Assembly: GCA_017552985.1 (NCBI GenBank)
Contig: JAFZNO010000057.1
Location: 1 to 42,946 of the forward strand
Direction of reading: 5' to 3'
Origin: Lachnospiraceae bacterium
GTDB lineage: Bacteria; Bacillota; Clostridia; Lachnospirales; Lachnospiraceae
Length of the DNA: 42,946 nucleotides
The position numbers and the translations under genes are program-made. Below are positions 31,124-40,863 of the stretch, one piece after another. The notes under the pieces are model-generated. The model was not told where the DNA came from. It did no database searches and saw only the letters and a program-made list of their open reading frames with translations. Each line of letters opens with the position of its first letter. The stretch's first letter is position 1.

Positions 31124-32728
31124 TTACAATCCAAGCTCTGCGATCTTGCCCTTCAGGTCACTTTGTCTCTCGCTCAGCATCAGTTCTTCATTGTGTCTGC
31201 GGTAATCCTCACTGCCAAAGGTTGCAATAAATGCAGAGGAATACTTTCCAACCGTCAGCTCCGTCACAAGGATCAGCATTTCATTACCATTCTGGAACGC
31301 CTGCTCCACAAAGGAAAACATGGCATGCAGCCTATCTCCCGTCCGCTGCGTATCCTGCTTCATGCGAGTAATTTCACCATTATACTTTTGCTTGATCAGG
31401 TTTACGGCAGCTCCTGCCAGATCCTTTTCTTCTCCAGTCTCTGCCCCCGCAAAATCCCGCAGGAACAATTCCTTTCTGCGCTCCTCCAAAAACCTTAAGA
31501 CGCGCTTGTGCTTGCGCTTGTCCTCATCGGAAAGAGAACCCGCCGACTGCAGGTTGTACAAGATTTTCCTGCGTCCCTCGATCATCTGATCCAACGTCTC
31601 GATCATGCCGGAGAGCGCATCCTTTGTTTTCACGCCGTCACCGCCATTCTCTCCCGCCTTTGCTTCCGCGCCATTCCCGCTGCCCGCTTCCGCCTTCGCA
31701 AGAAGTGCCTTCAGCGGCGCGCGAAGGTCTGACAGCCATGCCGAATGCTCCATCACGTCCTTCATCTCCGCCTGCACCTTGTCAAGCAGCATTCCAAGAA
31801 GGGAAAGTCTCTCGTCAAAGGATGCCTCCTTTGCCCTCGCCAGGGCCTGTACGGACGGCATTCCCGCAAGGATCTCTTCCACCCGGTAATCCTTTTTATA
31901 CTTGTTAAACAAGTCATAATATGCCGTGAATTCCTTCACCACCTTGGGATTTCGCACGTACTGCTCCACAAGGCTTTCTGAAACCTCCAGCTCCTCTTCC
32001 TCATAAAGCTTTAAGATCTCCGACAGATCCTCCCAGCCTCTGGCCGTGACGTAGCTCCGCCCCTGGGTCGTCATCTCCATGACGTAAAAATATTCCTTCT
32101 TCAGATCCAGGAAATTCAATACGGCCGCGTGCACGCCGCGCTCCGTTGCATATTCCTTCCAGATGCGGTAGTCCGGCTCCACGGGAAGCACCTTAAGTCG
32201 GTCCATCGTCACCACGTCAAACTCCCGCACGGACTTATTGTACTCGGGCGGATTTCCTGCGGTCACGATCACCCATCCCTCCGGCACCGCATGACGCCCA
32301 AAGACCTTATATTGCAGGAACTGCAGCATGGAGGGCGCCAGCGTCTCCGACACGCAGTTGATCTCATCCAAAAACAGGATTCCTTCCTTCATGCCGCTCT
32401 CTTTCATGACGTCATAGATCGACGCAATGATCTCGCTCATCGTATATTCAGAAACGGAATACTCCTTGCCGCCGTAATTTTTCTTTTCGATAAACGGAAG
32501 ACCCAGGGCGGACTGCCTCGTGTGATGCGTCATGGAATATGCCACCAGCGCGATCCCCAGTTCCTGCGCGATCTGCTCCATGATGGCCGTCTTTCCTATG
32601 CCGGGCGCACCCAAAAGAAAGATCGGTCGCTGACGCACCACGGGCACGCGATAGTCCCCGAACTCATCCTTCTTCAGATACAAACTAACGGAATTTTTGA
32701 TATACTCCTTTGCCTGCTTGATATTCAT
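31124..32728 (-). CDS. MoxR-like AAA+ ATPase, partner of the VWA-like protein
   Basis: 534 residues. AAA_5 type ATPase: Walker A GAPGIGKT (40-47), Walker B ILFLDE (117-122), sensor 1 Asn159 in VIVTAGNP, and an Arg-finger-side segment FDVVTMDRLKVLPVEPDYRI. The C-terminal half (about 230-534) is mostly helical and charged, with a low-complexity Gly/Ala/Lys linker at 343-370. MoxR ATPases typically act as chaperones for metal-cofactor insertion or complex assembly together with a VWA protein, and the gene just upstream (21-bp gap) is such a VWA-like protein. The client is unknown; no cofactor-dependent enzyme is encoded nearby. Confidence 0.9.
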   Translation of the reverse strand: MNIKQAKEYIKNSVSLYLKKDEFGDYRVPVVRQRPIFLLGAPGIGKTAIMEQIAQELGIALVAYSMTHHTRQSALGLPFIEKKNYGGKEYSVSEYTMSEIIASIYDVMKESGMKEGILFLDEINCVSETLAPSMLQFLQYKVFGRHAVPEGWVIVTAGNPPEYNKSVREFDVVTMDRLKVLPVEPDYRIWKEYATERGVHAAVLNFLDLKKEYFYVMEMTTQGRSYVTARGWEDLSEILKLYEEEELEVSESLVEQYVRNPKVVKEFTAYYDLFNKYKKDYRVEEILAGMPSVQALARAKEASFDERLSLLGMLLDKVQAEMKDVMEHSAWLSDLRAPLKALLAKAEAGSGNGAEAKAGENGGDGVKTKDALSGMIETLDQMIEGRRKILYNLQSAGSLSDEDKRKHKRVLRFLEERRKELFLRDFAGAETGEEKDLAGAAVNLIKQKYNGEITRMKQDTQRTGDRLHAMFSFVEQAFQNGNEMLILVTELTVGKYSSAFIATFGSEDYRRHNEELMLSERQSDLKGKIAELGL

Positions 32729-32749
32729 GCTTTACCGCTCCCATCCTTC

Positions 32750-34066
32750 TCATTCTTTTGTTTCCGACGGTTCCTCTTTGTCTCCCGCCAATCCGTCTTC
32801 CTCTAGGATCACCTTAAGACTCCAGGGCGGCACTGGCATCCGGTGCTCGTCCTCCTCCAAAAAGGCAAAGATCACGTCGTAGCCCGGATTCTTTTCCGGA
32901 TAGATTCCGTAACCGTCCGTAAAATAGATCAGACCCTTTAGATTCTCAAATTCCCCCTGCTCCCGGAGCTGTTCCACGTAAGTAAATACCGGGCGGAAAT
33001 CCGTTGCGCCAAAGCCCTTGAGCTTCCCGTACTTCATGAAGGTTTCAAAATCATCGTCGCACGTGATCTTCGTATCACTCTGAACCTCCTGATCACACTG
33101 GATGACGTGCACGTTGATCTTGTGGAAGAAATTCTCCGTCCCCTTTAGGATCGAATACGTCTTATTCAAAAACGACCGCACCACGCTTCCCCGGCAGGAT
33201 GCGGAGGTATCGATGGCGATCACAAACTCCTTGACCTTATGAAGTTCCTTGTATTCCAAGGGTTCTACCAGCGGCACGTTCCCGTAAACCTTTAGTCCGT
33301 AGGTATAATAAATATAATCAAATTCATCGTCATTCACCGCCATGTCCTCGCCCGTCACGGTGAAACGCCTTAAAATATCGGCATAATCATAGCGGTCCCT
33401 GGTGGCCTCTTCCAGGTTTTTCTCTATCGTTTCCGCGCCGGCCCTGCCCTTCGTAAAGGATTTGAGATCCGCCTTCACGCGCTCGCTGATCTTTTTCCAC
33501 TGTTCCTGCGTCATCACCAGTTCTTCCGTCGGCTTCCAGAGCTCGTGACTGTCCCTGAAAAAGAGCTTGCGCAATTCTTCCTTTTCACTTGGCGAAGGAG
33601 GATTCAACCGAAAATAGCGGTACAGCTTCTCTGCCGTCAGCGCGCCCACGTCCTCCCTGAGAATGCGGAGCTTGCGCTCCCTGTCCTGATCCTCCTCAAG
33701 GGTGACGCCGCTCAGCGCCATGTCCTGGATCACGTTCTCCACCGCCACGTCCGCCGCCAGGTCCCAGGCCTCCCCGTCCAACTTGTCATACTGAAACTGA
33801 TGAAAAAAAATGCAGTGCAGCAGCACGTGCAAAAGCGTTCTCGCCACCTGCTTTGGTTCCTTCTGATAAGCCTTTAGGACAAAGGCGGGATCATAAAAAC
33901 AGGAAATGCCGTCCGTCGCCATGAGCACGCCCTGCGGCCTTTGCGTCAGCTTTAGCCCCGCCAGCGCCACGTCAAAAAAGCGCAGATGAATCAATAATTC
34001 ATCATGCGCCAAATGCATCACCTGCCCTGCAAGTTCCTCCAGTTGTCCCTTCTTTGAAGAATCCAT
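32750..34066 (-). CDS. VWA-like protein with DUF2201-type putative metallopeptidase domain
   Basis: 438 residues from the ATG at 34066, which has AGGAGG 7 bases upstream; the longer frame to 34129 spans the promoter. The N-terminal part (about 1-230) resembles the DUF2201 metallopeptidase-like domain: LLHVLLHCIFFHQ at 78-90, where an HExxH would be expected but Val replaces Glu, followed by DGEAWDLAADVAVENVIQD. The C-terminal VWA-like domain begins at about 278 (EFVIAIDTSASCRGSVVRSF) with the MIDAS motif DTSAS (286-290); a later GLIYFTDGYG supplies another metal-side Asp. It forms an operon with the MoxR-like ATPase and has its own promoter. Confidence 0.85.
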   Translation of the reverse strand: MDSSKKGQLEELAGQVMHLAHDELLIHLRFFDVALAGLKLTQRPQGVLMATDGISCFYDPAFVLKAYQKEPKQVARTLLHVLLHCIFFHQFQYDKLDGEAWDLAADVAVENVIQDMALSGVTLEEDQDRERKLRILREDVGALTAEKLYRYFRLNPPSPSEKEELRKLFFRDSHELWKPTEELVMTQEQWKKISERVKADLKSFTKGRAGAETIEKNLEEATRDRYDYADILRRFTVTGEDMAVNDDEFDYIYYTYGLKVYGNVPLVEPLEYKELHKVKEFVIAIDTSASCRGSVVRSFLNKTYSILKGTENFFHKINVHVIQCDQEVQSDTKITCDDDFETFMKYGKLKGFGATDFRPVFTYVEQLREQGEFENLKGLIYFTDGYGIYPEKNPGYDVIFAFLEEDEHRMPVPPWSLKVILEEDGLAGDKEEPSETKE

Positions 34067-34086
34067 GGCACTTCCTCCTACCACAG

Positions 34087-34115
34087 ATTTTACCTTATCT
34101 TCCCCCTGACTGCAA
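34087..34115 (-). promoter_or_regulatory. Sigma-A type promoter of the VWA/MoxR operon
   Basis: On the minus strand, TTGCAG (34110-34115) and TAAAAT (34087-34092) are 17 bp apart, with the ribosome binding site directly after the predicted start. It suggests the pair can be expressed outside sporulation even though spoIIID lies upstream. Confidence 0.55.
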
Positions 34116-34140
34116 TCTTTTCTTTCCAACGGGAAATGCC

Positions 34141-34392
34141 CTATCGTTGGTGCAAGTATTTCTCCTTCGTCGCCATGCCTCCGCGGATGTGCCTCTCCGA
34201 TTTATTGACGTTCAGCACTCGCCTGACTTCCTTTGCCAAACTGGGCTTAATATGCTCCAAACGCTCCGTCACGTCCTTGTGCACCGTGCTTTTGCTAACT
34301 CCAAAATCCTTGGCCGTCTGCCGCACCGTCGTACCATGCTCAATAACGTAATTCGCGATCGCCATGGCCCGCTCTTCAATATAGTCCCTCAC
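34141..34392 (-). CDS. spoIIID: Stage III sporulation transcription factor SpoIIID
   Basis: 83 residues from a GTG at 34392 with GAGGG in front; the frame runs on upstream to 34470 but SpoIIID proteins begin with the (H)DYIxER sequence seen here as RDYIEERAMAIANYV. The helix-turn-helix is TVRQTAKDFGVSKSTVHKDV and the C-terminal basic region RRVLNVNKSERHIRGGMATK is nearly identical to that of known SpoIIID. It regulates mother-cell genes between the sigma-E and sigma-K stages. A TATACTGT about 20 bp upstream of the GTG is a weak candidate for a sigma-E -10 box. Its presence indicates a sporulating ancestor, most likely a spore-former. Confidence 0.95.
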   Translation of the reverse strand: MRDYIEERAMAIANYVIEHGTTVRQTAKDFGVSKSTVHKDVTERLEHIKPSLAKEVRRVLNVNKSERHIRGGMATKEKYLHQR

Positions 34393-34523
34393 CGCAACCC
34401 TCAAGAAATATGTTTGTACAGTATACGTGAGGGACGGGCTGACTATGACGGCACAGATCTGATTTCTCAAAATCGTCGAATCTAAAAGAAAGATTTCCCA
34501 AATCAGTCGTTACCGGATGGCTC

Positions 34524-35282
34524 TCATCCAAGAACATATTTTACAAATTCCATGATCACGCAATAAAACCAATACAGACGTGAATAACCATTTCTGCGAT
34601 ACGTATCGTATTTCATTCGTATGCGGTATTTCATGTTTGAAATGCTTTTTGAAGTGCTGGCTCCCCCCATTGAATAATTCGCTATTGGGACATTCTCCGC
34701 AACAATTTTAACCCCGTCATTATTTGCCCTCAAAACCATATCATAATCAGCGTCAAGAATCTGAATCTGATACGGATATTTCATAAGCACTGACTTCTTG
34801 GCGAACATCGAAGGATGGCAAAACCGATTGGTTGTCCACAGTTTTCCAACACTGGCTTTTTTGCGTATGACTTTTCCATTGTTGTGGATATAGATATCCG
34901 ACCATGCTATGTCATACCGTGCCCTGGAATAGAATTCAGTCATGGTTTTAATTGCATCAGGTTCGTACCAATCGTCCGAATTGATATTCCCGATCAGTTC
35001 TCCGGAAGCCCTCGAAATGCCTTTATTCAAGGCATCATACATACCTTGGTCTTTTTCTGACGTGATGATGAAATCTATGCCAGCTTCTTTAAATGCATTC
35101 TCAAAACTCTTCGCTATCTTTACGGAATCATCCGTAGATTGTCCATCAACAATAATGTATTCCGTCGGTTTCTGCCGTTGATTCAAGACGGATTCAATCG
35201 TTCTCGCTAAAGTTTTTTCCCCATTGTAAACAGGCGTTACAATGCTAACCGTAATCATTGCCTCTTCACTCATATCTTCCAT
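34524..35282 (-). CDS. Glycosyltransferase family 2
   Basis: 252 residues. GT-A fold with the nucleotide-binding start TVSIVTPVYNGEKTLARTIE, EYIIVDGQSTDDSVKIAKSF and the DXD-like metal motif in GNINSDDWYEPDAIKT. The middle FCHPSMFAKKSVLMKYPY and ILDADYDMVLRANNDG fit the WcaA/EpsE-like group. A C-terminal helix (LYWFYCVIMEFVKYVLG) probably attaches it to the membrane. The true start may be one of several ATGs within the first nine codons. It is the last visible gene of the exopolysaccharide locus and adds one sugar to the lipid-linked repeat unit. Confidence 0.92.
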   Translation of the reverse strand: MEDMSEEAMITVSIVTPVYNGEKTLARTIESVLNQRQKPTEYIIVDGQSTDDSVKIAKSFENAFKEAGIDFIITSEKDQGMYDALNKGISRASGELIGNINSDDWYEPDAIKTMTEFYSRARYDIAWSDIYIHNNGKVIRKKASVGKLWTTNRFCHPSMFAKKSVLMKYPYQIQILDADYDMVLRANNDGVKIVAENVPIANYSMGGASTSKSISNMKYRIRMKYDTYRRNGYSRLYWFYCVIMEFVKYVLG

Positions 35283-35303
35283 TTTGTCCAGTCGACCCCA
35301 AAC

Positions 35304-36662
35304 TTACTTCTGTATGTATTCAATCAATTCTTTCGAAAATCCTTCCGTGCTGTCTTTCCTAAATAACGTATAGACCGTCTCTACCATGATCTCCAAATCC
35401 AGCATCAGACTGAAGTTCATGATGTAGAGTAGATCAAGTTTCAGTTTGTCCAATGGCTGCGTATTATACTTCCCATAAACTTGCGCATATCCGGTCAGCC
35501 CGCCCCGAACCATTCCGCGGAGCACGAATTCCGGTATTTCTTTCGTATATTTCTCCACGTGCTCCACGCGCTCCGGCCTTGGGCCAACGATACTCATGTC
35601 GCCCTTAACAATGTTAATCAGTTGCGGCAATTCATCTATGCGCATGGCACGGATAACTCGTCCCACCTTGGTTATCCGCGGATCATGATCCTCCGTCGGA
35701 TGCGGCTTCTCTTCCTTTTCCGCTTCTACGATCATGGAACGGAATTTTAAGATCATAAAACGCTTATTATGGAGCGTACATCGCTCTTGCTTAAATATAA
35801 CGGGGCCGCCATCCTCCAATTTGATTGCCAAAGCTACCATAAGCATCAAGGGACTTAACAATATCAAAGCAAGGGCACTCAATAAAACGTCACTAACGCG
35901 TTTTACGATTTCACGCCATTTTCCCATGCCCGTATTTTGATTCATGAACAACGGCGTATCCAGCCAGTTGAGTTCCTCGGATTCCCGCACGATAACGTCA
36001 GAGATTTTGGGAACGTAATACATACTTTTTCCCAGTTTTAGACAAGTCTTTAAAATGGTATTCTTTGCCTTTGCCGGCACGTCACCTATCAGCACCCCGT
36101 CTACCTTTCCAATCTTTTCGATCAGTTCCGTTTCTCCTATGGCATAGTTCACGCTCTCCTTAATACGATATCCGTTTGTTTGAGTATTCACCTTTATCGT
36201 CAGATTGTTCTTATGATCCCCAGTGATCTCCAAAATACTATAGGGAGGAAAGATTTTAAAGTATAGGACAACAAGCACGTACGTCAAAAAACATAATAGA
36301 AACGTCTGGATAATTGCAAGCAAGAAATATTGGAGAATAAACCGAAACGCATATTTTGCAAAATGACCACAGATAGCCATTGAGATAGGTATCTCACACA
36401 GATCCGTGATAAATATCACAAGTATCAAACCGGCACTGATGGACGCGAACCGCTTCACTCCTATCTTAAAGGCACATTGCCTGTCCGCAAGCACCAAAAA
36501 AACTACTACGTAGATACCGATGGCTAATGCCAGATTCTCAAATTCCGTTAAACGTCCGGTAATATTGTTCTCGCTTATGAAATTCCACCACACTCCAAAA
36601 AAGCAGGCCGTAGCTGCTATGGTAAGTATGATTCCGCTTACGAACTTGTATAAGGATCTCAT
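35304..36662 (-). CDS. Undecaprenyl-phosphate sugar phosphotransferase (initiating PGT)
   Basis: 452 residues. Four to five membrane helices (1-135), a soluble middle domain (about 145-245), then the WbaP/CpsE-type catalytic domain starting KRVSDVLLSALALILLSPLM with ERCTLHNKRFMILKFRSM, the Asp-Glu dyad in MRIDELPQLINIVKGDMS, VGPRPERVEHVEKY and GGLTGYAQVYGKYNTQP. It transfers a sugar-1-phosphate to undecaprenyl phosphate and so starts repeat-unit assembly at the inner membrane face. Its stop overlaps the next gene's frame by 4 bp (the acyltransferase end), a sign of tight coupling. Confidence 0.95.
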   Translation of the reverse strand: MRSLYKFVSGIILTIAATACFFGVWWNFISENNITGRLTEFENLALAIGIYVVVFLVLADRQCAFKIGVKRFASISAGLILVIFITDLCEIPISMAICGHFAKYAFRFILQYFLLAIIQTFLLCFLTYVLVVLYFKIFPPYSILEITGDHKNNLTIKVNTQTNGYRIKESVNYAIGETELIEKIGKVDGVLIGDVPAKAKNTILKTCLKLGKSMYYVPKISDVIVRESEELNWLDTPLFMNQNTGMGKWREIVKRVSDVLLSALALILLSPLMLMVALAIKLEDGGPVIFKQERCTLHNKRFMILKFRSMIVEAEKEEKPHPTEDHDPRITKVGRVIRAMRIDELPQLINIVKGDMSIVGPRPERVEHVEKYTKEIPEFVLRGMVRGGLTGYAQVYGKYNTQPLDKLKLDLLYIMNFSLMLDLEIMVETVYTLFRKDSTEGFSKELIEYIQK

Positions 36663-37660
36663 GACGCCGACTCCTGATCGAATAAACTCTTATCGTTCCC
36701 GTTTTTATATCCAACGTAAAATCTCTTTTTTAGGAATAAAAACCTACTCACTCCCAACTGATCACACGTCCATGCACAGAATAAGCAGCCAGACGCCGTA
36801 AGCACCAATGCGACGGACGCAAACAATAAATGCGTAGGGTCAAAATCGAAATATGGTATGAACTTAGCACATATCGCGGTAAAGATCGGCGAAAACACAA
36901 CAATCGCCAAAGAATTTTGTCCCACGTAAATTAGTAAGGCCTTCGCTTTCCGTGGGCAAAACTCATACAAAAAAAGTAAGAAACTAATCACGAGAATTGT
37001 GATCGCAATACCGGCCAGCGTGCCACGATCAAAATTATCCGGAAAAAGAAACAGCACGCATAGCGGAACCGCTGCAAATGCTGACGGCTTGACTGTATCA
37101 AGAAAACTTTTGCCATTCGTTTTAATAAATACCCCTATCAAAAAGTACATGGCATTTCTCATTTCAAATCCTTTGATAAGCAATGACAAAGCGAAGAGCC
37201 AGGCGCCCAGGATTGCCAATCCAGACATGTCTTTCAGTTTAAGTAAATGATACGCCAGGTAATACGTCACGGCACAAATAATCAACGTATGCAGATACCA
37301 ATACGTTCCGCTGGGATTCAGCAATACCTTGTCGATCATGACAGAAGGTGAAAGACTCGCAATTTCATTGGACGTTTTCATGATCTTGCCCAAATAGAAA
37401 ATCATCACGACATAAGTTGACTCAAATATCACGTAAGGCACAATCCATTTCATCATCCCTTTGCCAAACGCTGCTGCTTCTTTTTCAATGCTCGTAAGGT
37501 ACCCGGATATGATCATAAATCCCGGTATGTCAAAAGTATATATGGCTTGCGCAATTGGAAGCCCGCCATCCTTGATCACCGAATTGTGAAAAACCAACAT
37601 CAATAAAACAAAAATTCCTTTTAAGTAGTCTAATTGATATATCCGCTCTTTCTTTTGCAT
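36659..37660 (-). CDS. Membrane acyltransferase (acyltransferase 3 family)
   Basis: 333 residues with about ten hydrophobic helices. The start YQLDYLKGIFVLLMLVFHNS carries the family's LDxLKGI...H motif (catalytic-type His), followed by FDIPGFMIISGYL. Family members O-acylate (mostly acetylate) sugars of surface polysaccharides. It sits between the flippase and the initiating transferase of the exopolysaccharide locus, and overlaps the latter by 4 bp, so it probably decorates the repeat unit. Confidence 0.9.
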   Translation of the reverse strand: MQKKERIYQLDYLKGIFVLLMLVFHNSVIKDGGLPIAQAIYTFDIPGFMIISGYLTSIEKEAAAFGKGMMKWIVPYVIFESTYVVMIFYLGKIMKTSNEIASLSPSVMIDKVLLNPSGTYWYLHTLIICAVTYYLAYHLLKLKDMSGLAILGAWLFALSLLIKGFEMRNAMYFLIGVFIKTNGKSFLDTVKPSAFAAVPLCVLFLFPDNFDRGTLAGIAITILVISFLLFLYEFCPRKAKALLIYVGQNSLAIVVFSPIFTAICAKFIPYFDFDPTHLLFASVALVLTASGCLFCAWTCDQLGVSRFLFLKKRFYVGYKNGNDKSLFDQESAS

Positions 37661-37695
37661 TCATTTACCTCAACCAATCGCCAGAAAAGCACTGG

Positions 37696-39216
37696 CTAAT
37701 CCGCAAAATCTTTTCTAAAAAACCGTATCACGTCTCTGATCTCATCACGATGAAACAGAATGCTGAATACCGATACAATCGCAATCCACGCCAGAGTAAC
37801 CGGAATGGCTAAAATTGCCCAATGCAGATAATCATTAGCATTTAGGTTAAGCCTTGTTAAAACAAAGAATCCCGTAGCAAGGCAGGCTGCGTCAATACAA
37901 ATTTGCTTCATCAACCGGATGCTTGAACTTTGCAGGATTGCCCTATATACGTACCGGCCTTGCCAAAGCAATTGATACAGCGCCGAAACCAAAGTCCCGA
38001 TTGCCACTCCTTCCAGTCCAATGACAGAGACGAGAACAACGGAAACAAGAAGATTCATACACGCCACAATCATATAGTTCTTTTGAGTCTGTTTAAAATG
38101 GCCGGCTGCTTGGATCATAAAATTATAACAATTACCTGCATTTTGAACGAAATACGCAAGCGTAATGATCAGTGCAAAAACAGGCACCACGTAATTTGCG
38201 TCCGTAACGTTGACCGTATATATTTTTACAAAAGGAACAATGAGTGATGCCGCTGCTCCAAAGACGATCATTGATTCCGTATGCATGAACCACTCATATG
38301 ACGTAAATAGTTTTCCGAGCCGTTCCATTTGGTTTTTTGCCCAAAATTCACCCAATACCGGTTTTATCCCATTTTCAACTTGCAGGGATATTTGTTTCAG
38401 TCCGTTTAGGATAAGAGCATATACGGAATAGATGGAAACGTTCTCTAGCGACGAAAAAAGCGAAAGAACCACGACGTCAGTGCTTGTAAATACGTAATTG
38501 GCAATGTGTTGTGCGACTCCATTCCATTTCTGCTGAATTGGTTCCGTTACGTACTTTATCCTTCTGTTGACCTTGTAATTCTTTTTCACGTACAAAGCTG
38601 AAACAATAGGTTTTGTCAAAAACACCATGGCGTAAAACAACTTAACGGCATGTATGCCCACTCCCATTTTTATGAGAAAAACACACGCAACCGTATTTAT
38701 GACTACCACGATGACGTTCGTTACGTTATTTACGTAACCACGCTGATCAGCACTTATCAACTGATTATTTGTTATTCCCAAGACATAATGAACCACGGAA
38801 TATATGCTAAGTATTAAAATCATACTCGCAATATACAGATAGTCAAACTCTGATTTTACGAATACCGGATAGAGCGCGCATAACCCAATGGCATAAATAA
38901 TGAGAATGAGTCCAACCCGTCTGAAAAACTTAGTTGCAGAAGCCATTACCCTGCTGATGCCATCCTCATCGTTATTTGCCAATACCCTAAATAAGGAGGC
39001 TTGAACAACGGCTGACATTCCGAATTCACTTAACGCGACAACGGTTAAAAATTGTGATATTGACGAAATTAAACCATTCACCGTTGTTCCATACGTTTGT
39101 ATGATCAACCTGGGCAAAATAAAAGCACTGATGATGCTAATCGCCTGCGATATGATGGATGACGTGGAATTCCACAATAACCGTTTCTTGCGCATACGCT
39201 TATAATCTAACTCCAT
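37696..39216 (-). CDS. Wzx-type polysaccharide flippase (MOP superfamily)
   Basis: 506 residues, about 12-14 hydrophobic helices, starting with a basic segment (KRMRKKRLLWNSTSSIISQA) and ISIISAFILPRLIIQTYGTT VNGL, the classical start of polysaccharide-transport MOP proteins. It would flip the undecaprenyl-linked repeat unit to the outer membrane face for the Wzy polymerase encoded next to it. Base composition is clearly more A+T-rich than in the housekeeping half of the window. Confidence 0.92.
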   Translation of the reverse strand: MELDYKRMRKKRLLWNSTSSIISQAISIISAFILPRLIIQTYGTTVNGLISSISQFLTVVALSEFGMSAVVQASLFRVLANNDEDGISRVMASATKFFRRVGLILIIYAIGLCALYPVFVKSEFDYLYIASMILILSIYSVVHYVLGITNNQLISADQRGYVNNVTNVIVVVINTVACVFLIKMGVGIHAVKLFYAMVFLTKPIVSALYVKKNYKVNRRIKYVTEPIQQKWNGVAQHIANYVFTSTDVVVLSLFSSLENVSIYSVYALILNGLKQISLQVENGIKPVLGEFWAKNQMERLGKLFTSYEWFMHTESMIVFGAAASLIVPFVKIYTVNVTDANYVVPVFALIITLAYFVQNAGNCYNFMIQAAGHFKQTQKNYMIVACMNLLVSVVLVSVIGLEGVAIGTLVSALYQLLWQGRYVYRAILQSSSIRLMKQICIDAACLATGFFVLTRLNLNANDYLHWAILAIPVTLAWIAIVSVFSILFHRDEIRDVIRFFRKDFAD

Positions 39217-39258
39217 TTCAGCATTTGAAATACGCTTTTTACAAGCAACAAAGCGCCA

Positions 39259-40848
39259 TTAGTTCCGACTTTTTAAGACTACGGAACATCTCGCCCACAA
39301 CCTAACAACGTAATTTACGATCAAAAACAGAAGCATGCTTTCCCACATATTACGCAAGAGATAAATACAGGAATCATACATCCCATTTGCATTAACGCCA
39401 ATGTAATGATAGGTGTTCATGGAAAGAACTCCAAATAAGGAATATACGTAATTTCCAGTCGAGTCATAATAAGACAATCCCCTGATAAACCAGAAGGTAA
39501 TCAGAAAAAGCAACGATTGAATGATTAAATAGTATCCCCCAAACATAGACAACCCATCTGGCAGATAACTGGTTATCCCCCTGTGATTAAAGAGAAATGG
39601 ATAATCGCAATATCCCGCTTTATAATACAAATACGTGGCAGGCGAATAATAAAAATCCCTTTTATCAATCTCAATACCAAAGAATCTCATAACTGGCGTA
39701 GGTATCAAACACAATAACTGAATTCTAAGGCTCTCTCTTAGATCCGCCCTGTCTCCGTCAGAAAGGTTCCTGGAATAAAAATAGATTTCATCACTAACGC
39801 GAATGTTTCCATATCTGTTAAGAGCAAAATTATCAATATACTCTTCCGTCCATCCCTCTGAGTATGATTGCGCCACTTTATTATGCTCCACCTCTGCCTT
39901 CTTGGCACCGATGGAATCTATGGCATTTTGCGCGGTTAACGAAATCAATTCTGAAATAGAATAATTATACTTGTTATTCCGGACTGCCAGCATGGCATCT
40001 GATAATATTTGCATAATACCAAGAAGCAATAAGACAATAACTATGCCACACAGAATTCTCTTTGGAGAAAGAACGCTTTTCAGGTTAATATCTTCTTTTA
40101 CAAGATAAATGAAATAAAAAACGGCGATCATAATAAAAGGAGCCATAATCTCAAAGCGAGAATTCGATGCAAGATTCACTATACTTAGGATGATTAAATA
40201 CACCCAAATAACCGGTTTCTTAAAATCCACTGGTTTCTCTGGATTTTCACGGAAGAAAAACGGAAAAAACAAAACCGTGGGTGCATACGTCAGGTCAGCA
40301 AACGTATCCACCAAGTTTAAGCTATAGAAACCACTCGTCACATATGAAACTATCCTGACGCTCAATCCAATGATCCCCAGGAGCCAGATACTTTTTTCAG
40401 AACTGGAATTATACAGTCCAATAAATTTATAAAACCTTACAGGCCCCTTTCTTCTAGTGGCTCCATGCGCCGAAACATAGTAAATTATGGCAAACAGCAG
40501 AAAAAACAGGGTCTCTGATACAAATGTTTCTATAGGAGTTTCCATCCCATAACTTACGGGTCTAAGCGAAATCAACGTACCGGGAACGGGAAGATACCTA
40601 TACGCAAACATTGACATCATCGCCACAAAAAGAAATGGTGATGAAAGTATTCTATATTTTTTCAATGCCACCACGACAAATATAACGTGTGCCATTACCA
40701 TCATGATACATCCGGCAAAATTATCCCATGATGGGAAAAAGACCATTTCTAAAGCAACGGAGACTATGGTTATAAAAAATAATACTTTTCTTAATATGAC
40801 CAGAATACTACCGCTTCTCTCACTACTCAACACTTGCATAAGCGCCAC
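39259..40848 (-). CDS. Wzy-type oligosaccharide repeat unit polymerase
   Basis: 529 residues with at least ten hydrophobic helices and one large polar loop between residues about 285 and 400 (IGAKKAEVEHNKVAQSYSEG...), the topology of O-antigen/capsule polymerases. Sequence is poorly conserved in this group, so the call rests on topology and on the place between a flippase and a glycosyltransferase. It joins repeat units outside the membrane. Codon use is A+T-rich. Confidence 0.82.
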   Translation of the reverse strand: MALMQVLSSERSGSILVILRKVLFFITIVSVALEMVFFPSWDNFAGCIMMVMAHVIFVVVALKKYRILSSPFLFVAMMSMFAYRYLPVPGTLISLRPVSYGMETPIETFVSETLFFLLFAIIYYVSAHGATRRKGPVRFYKFIGLYNSSSEKSIWLLGIIGLSVRIVSYVTSGFYSLNLVDTFADLTYAPTVLFFPFFFRENPEKPVDFKKPVIWVYLIILSIVNLASNSRFEIMAPFIMIAVFYFIYLVKEDINLKSVLSPKRILCGIVIVLLLLGIMQILSDAMLAVRNNKYNYSISELISLTAQNAIDSIGAKKAEVEHNKVAQSYSEGWTEEYIDNFALNRYGNIRVSDEIYFYSRNLSDGDRADLRESLRIQLLCLIPTPVMRFFGIEIDKRDFYYSPATYLYYKAGYCDYPFLFNHRGITSYLPDGLSMFGGYYLIIQSLLFLITFWFIRGLSYYDSTGNYVYSLFGVLSMNTYHYIGVNANGMYDSCIYLLRNMWESMLLFLIVNYVVRLWARCSVVLKSRN

Positions 40849-40863
40849 TCATCATCTTCATTG

